This document shows positions 1 through 10,953 of a stretch of DNA of 11,311 nt, one piece after another; within the stretch, counting starts at the first letter, position 1; each line of letters begins with the position of its first letter. Position numbers and translations under genes: made by a program. Under the pieces are notes generated by a model. That model saw only the letters and a list, made by a program, of their open reading frames with translations. It searched no databases and was not told the DNA's origin. Source of the stretch: GJ-E10 sp035625725 (GTDB lineage Bacteria; Pseudomonadota; Gammaproteobacteria; Burkholderiales; Burkholderiaceae_F); assembly GCA_035625725.1 (NCBI GenBank), contig DASPPB010000083.1:1-11311 (forward strand). Reading direction: 5' to 3'.

Positions 1-1
1 G

Positions 2-973
2 GCTTCGCGCATGCGCGCACTGCAGGCGCTGGGGGCTGCGGACGCATCAATCCCGGGCTCGGGCGATGCGGCACTGCGCGAGACCCTCCGCTCCCTGGAT
101 GCAGACCTCGTCGAGTGGAACCAGCACCTCGACGATGCCCGTCAACGCGACATTTCGCCCCAAACCAAGGACCAGCTCGTGCGGCTGCAAGGGGCGCTTG
201 CGGCGATGCGGTTGGCGACCACACCGGGCGGCGGCACTGGCCAAGCCGCGGAGCGCGCGTATTTGGCGGCGGTGGAGGCGGCGCAGGCGGCACTGCTGAG
301 CTCGATGCGCTCTGGAGTCGAACGCGGGCTCATTGGCGGGCGCCCGGTTGGGGAAATCGCAACCGCGACGGTCGTCGTGACGAGCTTGGGCGCGCTGCTG
401 CTCGGCGGTGTCGTGGCCGCACTGGTGCACCGGGCACAGCACGAAAGCCGCGCCACCCTGGGAGTTATGGGTCAGTTGCTGCGCACCGACCCGCTCACCG
501 GGATCGGCAACCGCCGCAGCCTCGACGAGAACCTACCCGTCGAGCTGGCGCGTGCCCGGCGCACGGCTGCGCCGCTGACCATAGCCATGATCGATCTGGA
601 CTTTTTCAAGCGCTACAACAGCCGGCGCGGCCACGCGGGCGGCGATGCGCTCCTGCGCCAGGCGGCACAATCCTGGCGCAAGCAGCTGCGACCCACCGAT
701 ACCTTGGCGCGTTACGGAGGGGAGGAATTTACCCTCGTGCTGCCGAACTGCGCCGCCGACCAGGCCTGCCAGCTCATCGAGCGCCTGCGTCCGGGTCTGC
801 CCGACAACCAGACGTTTTCGGCGGGGGTGGCGACGTGGGACCTGCAAGAAAGCGGTGAGAGCCTTTTGCGGCGCGCCGACCAAGCGCTTCTCATCGCCAA
901 GAAGCAGGGCCGAAACCGCACGATCGTCTCCGGCCGCGAAGAGCAAATATCGCTGCCGCTGACCGGCGCGTAG
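2..973 (+). CDS. GGDEF-domain diguanylate cyclase, membrane-anchored (5' partial)
   Basis: Probable diguanylate cyclase, making c-di-GMP from two GTP in the cytoplasm. Residues are numbered from the first in-frame ATG at position 11. Residues 1-114 are a helical, Ala/Arg-rich segment, probably periplasmic. A hydrophobic stretch at about 115-138 looks like a membrane helix, and the GGDEF domain fills about 155-305. Seen motifs are DPLTG (160-164), metal-binding Asp195 in IDLD, Asn203 and Asp212 at the guanine-binding positions, the GGEEF active loop (236-240) and an RPTD inhibitory I-site (227-230) exactly five residues before it. The frame stays open to the left edge, and a sensor with one C-terminal helix normally has an N-terminal helix too, so the true start is probably outside the window. 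The usual ND after FKxx is NS here; the Asn that matters is kept. The signal sensed is unknown. rarD follows nine bases later. Confidence 0.9.
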   Translation, partial: ASRMRALQALGAADASIPGSGDAALRETLRSLDADLVEWNQHLDDARQRDISPQTKDQLVRLQGALAAMRLATTPGGGTGQAAERAYLAAVEAAQAALLSSMRSGVERGLIGGRPVGEIATATVVVTSLGALLLGGVVAALVHRAQHESRATLGVMGQLLRTDPLTGIGNRRSLDENLPVELARARRTAAPLTIAMIDLDFFKRYNSRRGHAGGDALLRQAAQSWRKQLRPTDTLARYGGEEFTLVLPNCAADQACQLIERLRPGLPDNQTFSAGVATWDLQESGESLLRRADQALLIAKKQGRNRTIVSGREEQISLPLTGA

Positions 974-982
974 CATGCATCG

Positions 983-1867
983 ATGAACCCGGGGATCGCC
1001 TACGCCGTGTCGGCGTACCTGCTCTGGGGTCTGCTGCCCATTTATCTGCACTGGCTCGCACCGATTGGTGCGCTAGAAATCCTCGCACACCGCATCGTCT
1101 GGTCGCTCGCAACGGTGGCAATCCTGCTCCTTGCGCTGCGTCGGGTGGCATGGATCGGCGCCGCACTGACCACGCCCGCGAGACTACGGCGCTACGCGCT
1201 CACGGCGGCGCTGATCTCTTGCAACTGGATCCTCTACATCTGGGCCGTTGGTGCGGGCCACGTCATCGACTCCAGCCTGGGGTATTTCATCAACCCGCTG
1301 GTCAACGTGCTCCTGGGCTATCTGCTGCTAGAGGAGCGCCTGCGTATGGGGCAAAAAGCGGCGCTCCTGGTGGCTGCCCTCGGCGTGGCGTGGCTCACCT
1401 GGCAAGCGGGTTCACCGCCTTGGATCGGCCTCACGCTGGCCGTGAGCTTTTCCCTATACGGTTTGCTGCGCAAGACCGCGGCCCTGGGTGCCATCGAGGG
1501 CTTTAGCGTCGAGGCCGCGCTCCTCACTCCGCTCGCACTCGCCTACCTTCTGTGGGCGTCCGCGCACGGTGCGTTGGGATTTTTCGATGCCACGACACCT
1601 GTCCGCTGGCTGTTGGTTGCGGCCGGTCCGGTCACCACGGTGCCGCTGCTGCTCTTTGCCGCCGCCGCCCGTCGGATTTCCTTTTCGCTTCTTGGGGTGC
1701 TGCAATACCTGTCGCCCACGCTCCAATGGTTCGCCGGCGTCTTCGTCTTTCGCGAGGCCTTTGAGCCATCCAAGGCGGCGGGTTTTTGCTTGATTTGGCT
1801 GGCGCTGCTGCTCTACGCGGCCGAAGGTATGTGGTTCGGCTCGCAGCACCGGCGCACGACGGGCTAG
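983..1867 (+). CDS. rarD: RarD, EamA-family (DMT superfamily) inner-membrane transporter
   Basis: Inner-membrane transporter of the RarD branch of the EamA/drug-metabolite transporter superfamily. The E. coli homologue is labelled chloramphenicol-sensitive protein, but the true substrate is not established. The 294 residues form about ten hydrophobic segments, as expected for the family. RarD-type signatures are the N-terminal AYLLWGLLPIY, EILAHRIVWS (31-41), the segment NWILYIWAV through SSLGYFINPLVN (81-108), LLRK (161-164) and QYLSPTLQ (241-248). The ATG at 983 is the first possible start, because the TAG ending the preceding cyclase gene lies in the same frame only three codons upstream. 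No good Shine-Dalgarno sequence precedes it, so translation may depend on the upstream gene. The stop codon overlaps that of the convergent ChaN-like gene. Confidence 0.93.
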   Translation: MNPGIAYAVSAYLLWGLLPIYLHWLAPIGALEILAHRIVWSLATVAILLLALRRVAWIGAALTTPARLRRYALTAALISCNWILYIWAVGAGHVIDSSLGYFINPLVNVLLGYLLLEERLRMGQKAALLVAALGVAWLTWQAGSPPWIGLTLAVSFSLYGLLRKTAALGAIEGFSVEAALLTPLALAYLLWASAHGALGFFDATTPVRWLLVAAGPVTTVPLLLFAAAARRISFSLLGVLQYLSPTLQWFAGVFVFREAFEPSKAAGFCLIWLALLLYAAEGMWFGSQHRRTTG

Positions 1868-2790
1868 CCGCGCGGCGACGATTCCGCTGGGCCCGCGCCC
1901 ATGCGCAGGGGTGCCAGATGGGCGCATGGATCCGCGCGCGTTTGCACGGGGGTGCGCAGCGCCACGTCAAAATCGCGAGCCAGCTCTGCCGCGCGTTCGT
2001 CGTCCTCCAACAAACCGATAGAAATCGCGCGCGCGGCCTCCTCGCGGGAGAGGTGCCGCGGCACGCCGATGTCGCGGCGCGCGTGTCCGTTGCCGGTGAG
2101 CAGCACTACGCCACGATCAAAATACGGTCGGATCGATTCGGCCAAGAACGCATCGCGCGCGATTTGCGCCATCGCCAACGCGGGGAGTGCCTCGGGCGGC
2201 ACGCGCCCGCAGTGACCGAGCTCGATCTCGTGCTCCTGGGCGCGCTGAAGATCGGGAGCGACCGCATCCAGCCCCAGGGCAGTGCGTTGTTTCGCGTCAA
2301 AGACGCTGTCGGCGCCGTCGCGCGCGATGCGCATGGCCTGCGAGCGGGAGAGATTGGCGGCCACAATCGGCAGATCGTATTCGAGCGCAAGCGCGAGGTA
2401 AGGCCGGTAGAGTTCCCAGTTCCAGCCCCGCGCGCCTGCAACCTCGATCAAATGCGTGACCCGCGATGCCGTATCGCCCGGCTCCTGACGTGCGCGATTG
2501 ATCTGCGGCTGCATGTCGCGATCGAACTGCTCGAAGGCCAGCGCGGGCCGCGAACCCCGCTCGAGCATTTGCCGCAGCGCCTGCGCGCGCAGCCGGTGTT
2601 GCGCCACGTTGTCGTGAACCTCGCCCAGCAGCACGATGGGTTCGCGCATCATCGCTTGGCTAAGCAGGTCGGCGCTGGCAAGCGGCGGCGCGGGCGCATG
2701 GGCGCACGAGACCACGGCGCTCATCGCGCAGGCGGCGGACAGCCGGCGCAACGCGGCCCGGCTCCAATTGCGCCCGTCGGAGCGTTGCAT
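1864..2790 (-). CDS. ChaN-like haem-binding lipoprotein (DUF399 family)
   Basis: Predicted lipoprotein of the ChaN/DUF399 family, whose studied members bind haem and are linked to iron uptake. The start at 2790 gives 308 residues and puts GAAGGG just upstream, though only about two bases away. The frame is open further upstream, but that extension runs backwards into metH and is Arg-rich without family similarity. A short basic N-terminus and hydrophobic stretch end in a lipobox, VVSC (26-29), so Cys29 should be lipid-modified. Family motifs are LLGEVHDN (54-61), FEQFDRDMQ (86-94) and LTGNGHARRDIGVP (231-244), where the haem-associated conserved residues lie. The gene starts 10 bp after the metH stop and is probably cotranscribed with metH. 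A haem or iron role here is inferred from the family. The symbol chaN is withheld because the family is diverse. Confidence 0.85.
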   Translation of the reverse strand: MQRSDGRNWSRAALRRLSAACAMSAVVSCAHAPAPPLASADLLSQAMMREPIVLLGEVHDNVAQHRLRAQALRQMLERGSRPALAFEQFDRDMQPQINRARQEPGDTASRVTHLIEVAGARGWNWELYRPYLALALEYDLPIVAANLSRSQAMRIARDGADSVFDAKQRTALGLDAVAPDLQRAQEHEIELGHCGRVPPEALPALAMAQIARDAFLAESIRPYFDRGVVLLTGNGHARRDIGVPRHLSREEAARAISIGLLEDDERAAELARDFDVALRTPVQTRADPCAHLAPLRMGAGPAESSPRG

Positions 2791-2800
2791 GGCCCTTCGC

Positions 2801-6553
<3,753 letters not shown>

Positions 6554-6628
6554 GGCTACGCATTGTACGGAGGCGCGCCGACAAACCCCTAACGCACCAA
6601 GGGGCGCTCGCTGGCCCCGGTACGGCGT

Positions 6629-6648
6629 CTCGCCCGCGCGCGGGCGAG
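6629..6648 (-). terminator. Perfect 20-bp GC palindrome just after the DUF3567 stop codon
   Basis: The arms CTCGCCCGCG and CGCGGGCGAG are exactly complementary, and the element begins two bases after the TGA at 6651-6653. In RNA it would form a strong GC-only-loop hairpin, extendable past one A-A mismatch to a further G-C pair. No U-run follows, so it is not a canonical intrinsic terminator. It could be a transcript-stabilising 3' stem, a partial terminator between the DUF3567 gene and metH, or a protein-binding palindrome. The palindrome is seen; the role is inferred. Confidence 0.4.
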
Positions 6649-6650
6649 TC

Positions 6651-6908
6651 TCAGTGCAGCGCCACCGGCTGCGTCATCAAACCGGTGTAGCCGGCGAGAA
6701 ACGCATCAAAATCGTCGGGCGTTGTCTCGTCGGAGATCATTCGGACGACATAGTCCCGAAACTGTTCGGCCTGCTTGCCATCGAGAAAGATCTCGCGCCG
6801 CAAGCCCTTGTCCATGATCTCGAAGCCGCCGGCAGGGTGCTGACCGTCCTCCCCGAAGTCGGAGAACTGCACCACACAGTAGTTCGCGCTGTTGTAGACC
6901 ATGTTCAT
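6651..6908 (-). CDS. DUF3567 family protein (small, uncharacterised)
   Basis: An 85-residue soluble protein that I recognise as the DUF3567 family, small proteins of unknown function found mainly in Burkholderiales. The recognisable pattern is an N-terminal MNMVYNSANYCVVQF, then GGFEIMDK and REIFLDG, an acidic middle and a C-terminal LMTQPVALH. There is no signal peptide, membrane segment or Cys pair. The start at 6908 (MNM) is preferred because the family begins this way; the second Met two codons later cannot be excluded. The Shine-Dalgarno is weak. It lies 97 bp upstream of metH on the same strand with a palindrome between, so it may be the first gene of the metH transcript. A link to methionine or cobalamin metabolism would be inference from position only. 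Confidence 0.87.
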   Translation of the reverse strand: MNMVYNSANYCVVQFSDFGEDGQHPAGGFEIMDKGLRREIFLDGKQAEQFRDYVVRMISDETTPDDFDAFLAGYTGLMTQPVALH

Positions 6909-6939
6909 ATCGAGCGCTTTCGGGCCGATCGAGGCAGCG

Positions 6940-6960
6940 CGCCGGCCGAACCCGCCGGCG
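6940..6960 (-). other. Stem-loop in the DUF3567 5' leader
   Basis: A perfect 7-bp inverted repeat (CGCCGGC at 6940-6946 and GCCGGCG at 6954-6960) with a 7-base spacer lies about 30-50 bases upstream of the DUF3567 start. If the promoter proposed at 6979-7008 is real, this hairpin would sit near the 5' end of the mRNA. Such repeats are frequent in GC-rich DNA, so function is uncertain. The region 6909-7142 otherwise shows no gene, and I could not find the conserved B12 box of a cobalamin riboswitch or the core of an SAH riboswitch in it. Confidence 0.3.
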
Positions 6961-6978
6961 AGTAGCCACCTCTTGATC

Positions 6979-7008
6979 TGTATATCGGTCCGGCCACGCC
7001 GTTCTCAA
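6979..7008 (-). promoter_or_regulatory. Candidate sigma-70 promoter for the DUF3567-metH-chaN unit
   Basis: On the minus strand TTGAGA (7008-7003) and TATACA (6984-6979) stand 18 bases apart, resembling the -35 and -10 boxes. Transcription would begin near 6972, leaving a leader of about 65 bases before the DUF3567 start. Each hexamer matches the consensus at four positions, so the call is tentative. It lies in the only sizeable gap (6909-7142) upstream of this gene cluster, which is where a promoter is expected. Confidence 0.35.
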
Positions 7009-7142
7009 GCCCCCGCGCGATAAGCGGGCGCCAGGCGGTGCTCACTGGTCAATCAGAGGCTTTAGACCGAGCGGGGCCCCCCGATGTCGGCCGCCGGCAA
7101 AGACACGCGGGCGGCACGCGCAAGGAACGTCTCTACACCCCG

Positions 7143-7736
7143 TCAACGGCGCCTGCGCCCGTAGCGGATCATCAGCCAGCCGCCCAGCATGCCGCCCAGA
7201 TGCGCGAAATGCGCTACGCCCGCCTGGGTACCGGTCACGCCTTGCAGGAGCTCGATGACGCCGTAGACCGTGACAAAAAGCCAGGCTGGCATCGGGATGG
7301 GGGGAAAGATCAGGATCACGGTCCGCCTGGGAAAAAGCAGGGCAAAGGCGAGCAGCAGGCCGAACACGCCGCCCGAGGCGCCCACCGTCGGACCAAGGGA
7401 GCCGCTCACCCAGGTGAAGACGAGTTGCGTGAGTCCGGCCGAGATCACGCACGTAAAGTAATACGTCAGATACCGGCTTCGCCCCCAGACGCGCTCGATG
7501 TCCGAGCCGAACATGACCAAACCCAGCATGTTCAGAAAGATGTGCGAGAAACCCTCATGAAAGAAGCTGTAGGTAACTAGCTGCCAAGGCATAAAACCCG
7601 TCCCGCCTACTGCCCCGGAGCCGATCGGCCACAGCGCCAGCTCCTGACTCAGACGTCCGCCCAGATAGCTGTCAAGCAAAAAGGCGATGACGTTCATCCA
7701 CAACAGAGCCTGGGTACCGGGAGGAAGCGGAAACAT
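7143..7736 (-). CDS. Rhomboid-family intramembrane serine protease
   Basis: Integral inner-membrane protease of the rhomboid family (S54), which cuts transmembrane segments of other proteins. The 197 residues form about six hydrophobic helices with a short positively charged C-terminus (RYGRRRR), the compact bacterial core without extra domains. Catalytic features are GASGG with nucleophile Ser121, and AHLGG with catalytic His179. The oxyanion-side His65 and Asn69 are in SHIFLN, in the HxxxN spacing seen in GlpG. It should therefore be active; substrates are unknown. The start at 7736 puts the first helix at about residues 9-25, as usual. It begins 22 bp after the ferredoxin-NADP reductase stop, so the two are probably cotranscribed. 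No clear U-tract terminator follows the stop. Confidence 0.92.
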   Translation of the reverse strand: MFPLPPGTQALLWMNVIAFLLDSYLGGRLSQELALWPIGSGAVGGTGFMPWQLVTYSFFHEGFSHIFLNMLGLVMFGSDIERVWGRSRYLTYYFTCVISAGLTQLVFTWVSGSLGPTVGASGGVFGLLLAFALLFPRRTVILIFPPIPMPAWLFVTVYGVIELLQGVTGTQAGVAHFAHLGGMLGGWLMIRYGRRRR

Positions 7737-7758
7737 GGTCGTCTTTGCGCTGTGGCGG

Positions 7759-8862
7759 TCAGCCGTCGAGAACCGGGGTCTGCACCCCGAGCAGTTTGTG
7801 AAGTTTGGGCGAGGTGGTCGTGTATTGCATTCGAATGGCTTTGTCGGGGAACACGTAACGCGCCGCGCCGAAAGCCGCCAGAGCCGCCTCGTGAAAGCCG
7901 CACAGGATCAGCTTCTTCTTGCCCGCGTACGTGTTGATGTCGCCCACCGCGAAGATTCCCGGAATACTCGTCTCGAACGTCTCGGTATTGGCGAGGACCT
8001 GCTTGCGCTCGAGCGCAAGGCCCCAGTCGGCGATGGGACCAAGCCGCGGCGACAAACCATAAAAAACCAGCAAAGCGTCGAGTGCAATGGAGTGCTGGTG
8101 GCCGGTTTCGTCGACGACGTGCAACGCGGCGAGCCTGCCGTCGTTCTGGGCAAATCCGGTGATCTGACCGACGAGCAGTTGCATCTGACCGCGCTCGCAC
8201 AATTCGCGCATCCGCGCCACACTCGCAGGCGCAGCACGAAAGCCCTCGCGTCGGTGCACCAGCACGACGCGGCGGGCCCGGTGTGGCCCGTCTTGGGCGA
8301 AGTGCAGCGCCCAGTCCAGAGCCGAATCGCCCCCGCCCGCGATGACCAGGTCCTTCCCGGTAAATTGCGCGGGCTCCTGGACGCGATAAAAAAGTTGTCG
8401 TCCTTCGTACGCCTCGATTTCGGCCAAACGCAGCCGCCGTGCTTCGAACGCACCCACGCCCGCCGCGATGAAAACCGTCCGCGCCAAGAAACGAGTGCCG
8501 CTGGAGGTCTGCAGCGCAAAACGCCCGTCGGCCTCGCGCTCGAGACCGGTTACGGTCTGACGCAGGTGAAACGTCGCGCCAAACGGTTCGATTTGCTTGA
8601 GCAGCCGCTCGGTGAGCTCGCGCCCCGTGCACACAGGCACGCCCGGAATGTCGTAGATCGGTTTGTCCGGGTAGAGTTCCGTGCACTGTCCGCCGATGTG
8701 CGCCAGCGAATCGACCACATGGGCCCGAATTTCCAGAAGCCCGAGTTCAAACACCTGGAACAGACCCACCGGGCCGGCACCGATGATCAGCGCGTCGGTC
8801 TCCACGACACTGGGCGTCAGCGCACCGGTATTTTCTTCTCGCGTCCCTTGCTGCATGTTCAT
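7759..8862 (-). CDS. Ferredoxin/flavodoxin-NADP(+) reductase, thioredoxin-reductase-like (FNR type 2)
   Basis: Flavoenzyme moving electrons between NADPH and ferredoxin or flavodoxin. It has the thioredoxin-reductase fold but lacks the CxxC redox pair, as type 2 FNRs do. Numbering from an upstream ATG at 8901, it shows the FAD-binding GAGPVG (41-46), GGQCTELYP (70-78), the NADPH-binding GGGDSALD (189-196) with HRR (216-218), and the C-terminal FAD motif FAVGDINTYAGKKKLI (317-332). I place the start at the ATG at 8862 (367 residues). The 13 extra upstream residues have codons unlike the rest of the gene, and the 8901 ATG overlaps a -10-like TACAAT. The ATG at 8856 and the one at 8901 remain possible; none has a good Shine-Dalgarno. 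The physiological electron partner is not visible here. Upstream and divergent is glmS; downstream is the rhomboid gene. Confidence 0.92.
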   Translation of the reverse strand: MNMQQGTREENTGALTPSVVETDALIIGAGPVGLFQVFELGLLEIRAHVVDSLAHIGGQCTELYPDKPIYDIPGVPVCTGRELTERLLKQIEPFGATFHLRQTVTGLEREADGRFALQTSSGTRFLARTVFIAAGVGAFEARRLRLAEIEAYEGRQLFYRVQEPAQFTGKDLVIAGGGDSALDWALHFAQDGPHRARRVVLVHRREGFRAAPASVARMRELCERGQMQLLVGQITGFAQNDGRLAALHVVDETGHQHSIALDALLVFYGLSPRLGPIADWGLALERKQVLANTETFETSIPGIFAVGDINTYAGKKKLILCGFHEAALAAFGAARYVFPDKAIRMQYTTTSPKLHKLLGVQTPVLDG

Positions 8863-8899
8863 GGCAAGCAATCGCTCGGTTTTTCGGCGATACACAACC

Positions 8900-8905
8900 A
8901 TTGTA
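8900..8905 (-). promoter_or_regulatory. Candidate -10 box (TACAAT) for the ferredoxin-NADP reductase gene
   Basis: TACAAT on the minus strand matches the sigma-70 -10 consensus at five of six positions. It lies about 37 bases before the ATG at 8862, giving a leader of about 30 bases. No matching -35 hexamer is visible 16-18 bases upstream, so this is weak evidence. It mainly serves to argue against the ATG at 8901, which overlaps it. Confidence 0.25.
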
Positions 8906-8990
8906 AGGCCAGGTGCGAGCGGTACCCTCTACCGGCCGGACGGCGCGCTGCGGCTGACGGGCGTAGCTGGTAGCCCCTTGCGCTTGGACC

Positions 8991-8996
8991 TATCAT
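8991..8996 (+). promoter_or_regulatory. Candidate -10 box (TATCAT) for glmS
   Basis: TATCAT matches the -10 consensus at five of six positions and lies 60 bases upstream of the glmS start, in the divergent gap shared with the reductase gene. The -35 region is poor. Transcription from it would begin near 9003 and leave a leader of about 54 bases, too short for a glmS ribozyme of the Gram-positive type. Confidence 0.28.
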
Positions 8997-9056
8997 TGCC
9001 GCGTTTGACCCGATGCGCGCCGCGCGGTCGGGCAACTTCAGGCGAAAGAGCAAGGC

Positions 9057-10898
9057 ATGTGTGGAATCGTTGGAGCGGTGGCGCAGCGGAACATTGTTCG
9101 GCTGCTCATCGAGGGGTTGCGCCGACTCGAGTACCGGGGCTATGACTCCTGCGGCATCGCGGTTAACGTCGACAGCGCGCTGCAGCGGGTGCGCAGCGTC
9201 GCTCGCGTGGCCGAGCTCGATGCGCAGTGCGCGACGCTGAGCGCCAAGACCGGCATCGCCCACACGCGCTGGGCAACGCACGGGGCGCCGACCACTGCCA
9301 ATGCACACCCGCACGTTTCGCATGGCCCCGGCGTCCCGGCGCAAGCGCACGGCGCGCACGTCGCACTCGCACACAACGGGATCATTGAGAACTACGAGAC
9401 ACTGCGCAAGGAACTGCAGGCAGCCGGCTACGTGTTCGAGAGTCAGACCGATACGGAGGTCATCGCGCACTTGATCGACCATCTGTACACGGGTGACCTC
9501 TTCGAGACCGTGCAGCGGGCCGTCAAGCGCCTGCATGGCGCCTACGCGATCGTCGTTTTGCATCACCGCGAGCCGCAGCGGGTGGTCGGCGCACGCGCCG
9601 GCAGCCCGCTCGTCGTCGGACTTGGCACCTCGGAAAACTTTTTGGCCTCCGACGCGCTCGCACTGGCCGGGGCGACGGACCGGTTTGTCTACCTTGACGA
9701 TGGGGACGTGGTCGATTTGCGGGTCGACCGCATGCGCGTGGTTGACGCCAACGGCAAGGATGTCGATCGGGCCGAGCGAAAGTTCGCGGCCTTCAGCAAC
9801 GCCGTCGAGCTCGGCCCCTACCGGCACTACATGCAAAAGGAGATCTTCGAGCAGCCCAAGGCAATTGCCGACACGCTGGGACAGATCAGCAGTGTCGAGT
9901 TCGAACAGTTTGGAGAGGTCGCCTCCGAAGTGTTCTCGCGCATCGACAGCGTGCTGGTGCTCGCCTGCGGGACCAGCTACTACGCGGGGTGCGTTGCGCG
10001 CTACTGGATCGAGTCCATTGCGCAGGTGCCGGCGAGCGTCGAGATTGCAAGCGAATATCGCTACCGCAAGTCTGTGCCCAACCCCAATACACTGGTCGTG
10101 GTCGTGTCGCAGTCGGGAGAAACCGCCGACACCCTCGCTGCTCTGAAGCACGCCGAGGCGCTTGGCATGAGGCAGACGCTTGCTGTGTGCAACGTTGCCT
10201 CGAGCGCCATGGTACGTGAGACCGCGCTCACGTTTCTGACCCGGGCCGGAGTGGAGATCGGCGTAGCCTCGACCAAGGCCTTCACGACACAACTCGTGGG
10301 CCTGTATCTGCTGGCCAACGCGATCGCCAAGGCCCAGGGGCGCCTAACGAGCGCCCAGGAAACTGCCGCGATTCGCGCGCTACGTCACCTGCCTGCGGCG
10401 CTGCAAAGTGTGCTCGCGCTCGAGCCGCAGATCATTGCCTGGAGCGAAACGTTCGTGCGCAAGGAACACGCCTTGTTCTTGGGGCGTGGTCTGCACTACC
10501 CCATTGCGCTCGAAGGGGCGCTCAAGCTCAAGGAGATCAGCTACATTCACGCGGAGGCGTACCCGGCCGGCGAACTCAAGCACGGGCCCCTCGCCTTGGT
10601 CACGGAGGCCATGCCTGTCGTCACCGTGGCACCCAACGACCGGCTGCTCGAGAAGCTCAAGAGCAACATGATGGAAGTGCGGGCGCGCGGCGGTCAACTC
10701 TACGTTTTTGCCGATGCCGACACGCGCATGCAGCCCGATGAGGGGATGCACGTGATCCGCATGCCCGAGCACTATGGGGAACTCTCGCCGATTTTGCACG
10801 TCGTCCCCCTGCAGCTGCTTGCCTATCACACCGCGGTGGTACGCGGCACCGATGTCGACAAGCCGCGCAACTTGGCCAAATCGGTTACGGTCGAGTAG
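9057..10898 (+). CDS. glmS: Glutamine-fructose-6-phosphate aminotransferase (isomerising), GlmS
   Basis: Cytoplasmic glucosamine-6-phosphate synthase, the first committed step to UDP-GlcNAc for peptidoglycan and lipopolysaccharide. The 613 residues match the family length (E. coli 609). The glutaminase domain (1-240) begins MCGIVGAV, with nucleophile Cys2 exposed after Met removal. It also has EYRGYDS (25-31), RWATHG (71-76), HNG (106-108) and AGSPL (181-185). Two SIS isomerase domains follow, with CGTSYYAG (304-311), SQSGETADT (351-359), VASTKAFTTQ (403-412), EGALKLKEISY (486-496), ELKHGP (506-511) and the C-terminal DKPRNLAKSVTVE carrying the essential Lys608. The start is certain because Cys must follow Met; AAGG lies close upstream, with AAAGAG a little further. 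It is divergent from the reductase gene and followed by a GC-rich stem-loop. No glmU or other amino-sugar gene is in view. Confidence 0.98.
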   Translation: MCGIVGAVAQRNIVRLLIEGLRRLEYRGYDSCGIAVNVDSALQRVRSVARVAELDAQCATLSAKTGIAHTRWATHGAPTTANAHPHVSHGPGVPAQAHGAHVALAHNGIIENYETLRKELQAAGYVFESQTDTEVIAHLIDHLYTGDLFETVQRAVKRLHGAYAIVVLHHREPQRVVGARAGSPLVVGLGTSENFLASDALALAGATDRFVYLDDGDVVDLRVDRMRVVDANGKDVDRAERKFAAFSNAVELGPYRHYMQKEIFEQPKAIADTLGQISSVEFEQFGEVASEVFSRIDSVLVLACGTSYYAGCVARYWIESIAQVPASVEIASEYRYRKSVPNPNTLVVVVSQSGETADTLAALKHAEALGMRQTLAVCNVASSAMVRETALTFLTRAGVEIGVASTKAFTTQLVGLYLLANAIAKAQGRLTSAQETAAIRALRHLPAALQSVLALEPQIIAWSETFVRKEHALFLGRGLHYPIALEGALKLKEISYIHAEAYPAGELKHGPLALVTEAMPVVTVAPNDRLLEKLKSNMMEVRARGGQLYVFADADTRMQPDEGMHVIRMPEHYGELSPILHVVPLQLLAYHTAVVRGTDVDKPRNLAKSVTVE

Positions 10899-10910
10899 CT
10901 GCGCCAGGCC

Positions 10911-10953
10911 GCACCCGGCGCCGGCGGACAGGCCGCCGCCGATTCCCGGGTGC
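10911..10953 (+). terminator. GC-rich stem-loop downstream of glmS, possible terminator
   Basis: Twelve bases after the glmS stop, GCACCCGG (10911-10918) pairs exactly with CCGGGTGC (10946-10953). Inside it CGGCGG (10922-10927) pairs with CCGCCG (10933-10938) around a 5-base loop. The result is a long, interrupted GC hairpin at the right place for a terminator. No U-run follows, so it may be a transcript-stabilising 3' structure or a Rho-assisted stop rather than a classical intrinsic terminator. Confidence 0.45.

Noticed and set aside
1888..1901. A 5-bp hairpin (TGGGC/GCCCA) just past the rarD stop as a terminator
   Set aside because: The stem is short, no U-run follows and it lies within the coding region of the convergent gene.
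8863..8901. An N-terminal extension of the ferredoxin-NADP reductase from the ATG at 8901
   Set aside because: The extra 13 codons have unusual codon choice for this genome and no family similarity that I know of, and the ATG overlaps a -10-like box. It remains possible, so the alternative is noted in the gene entry.
8859..10292. A minus-strand open frame of 477 codons opposite glmS
   Set aside because: It is antisense to the well-supported glmS, lacks recognisable motifs and is explained by codon bias.
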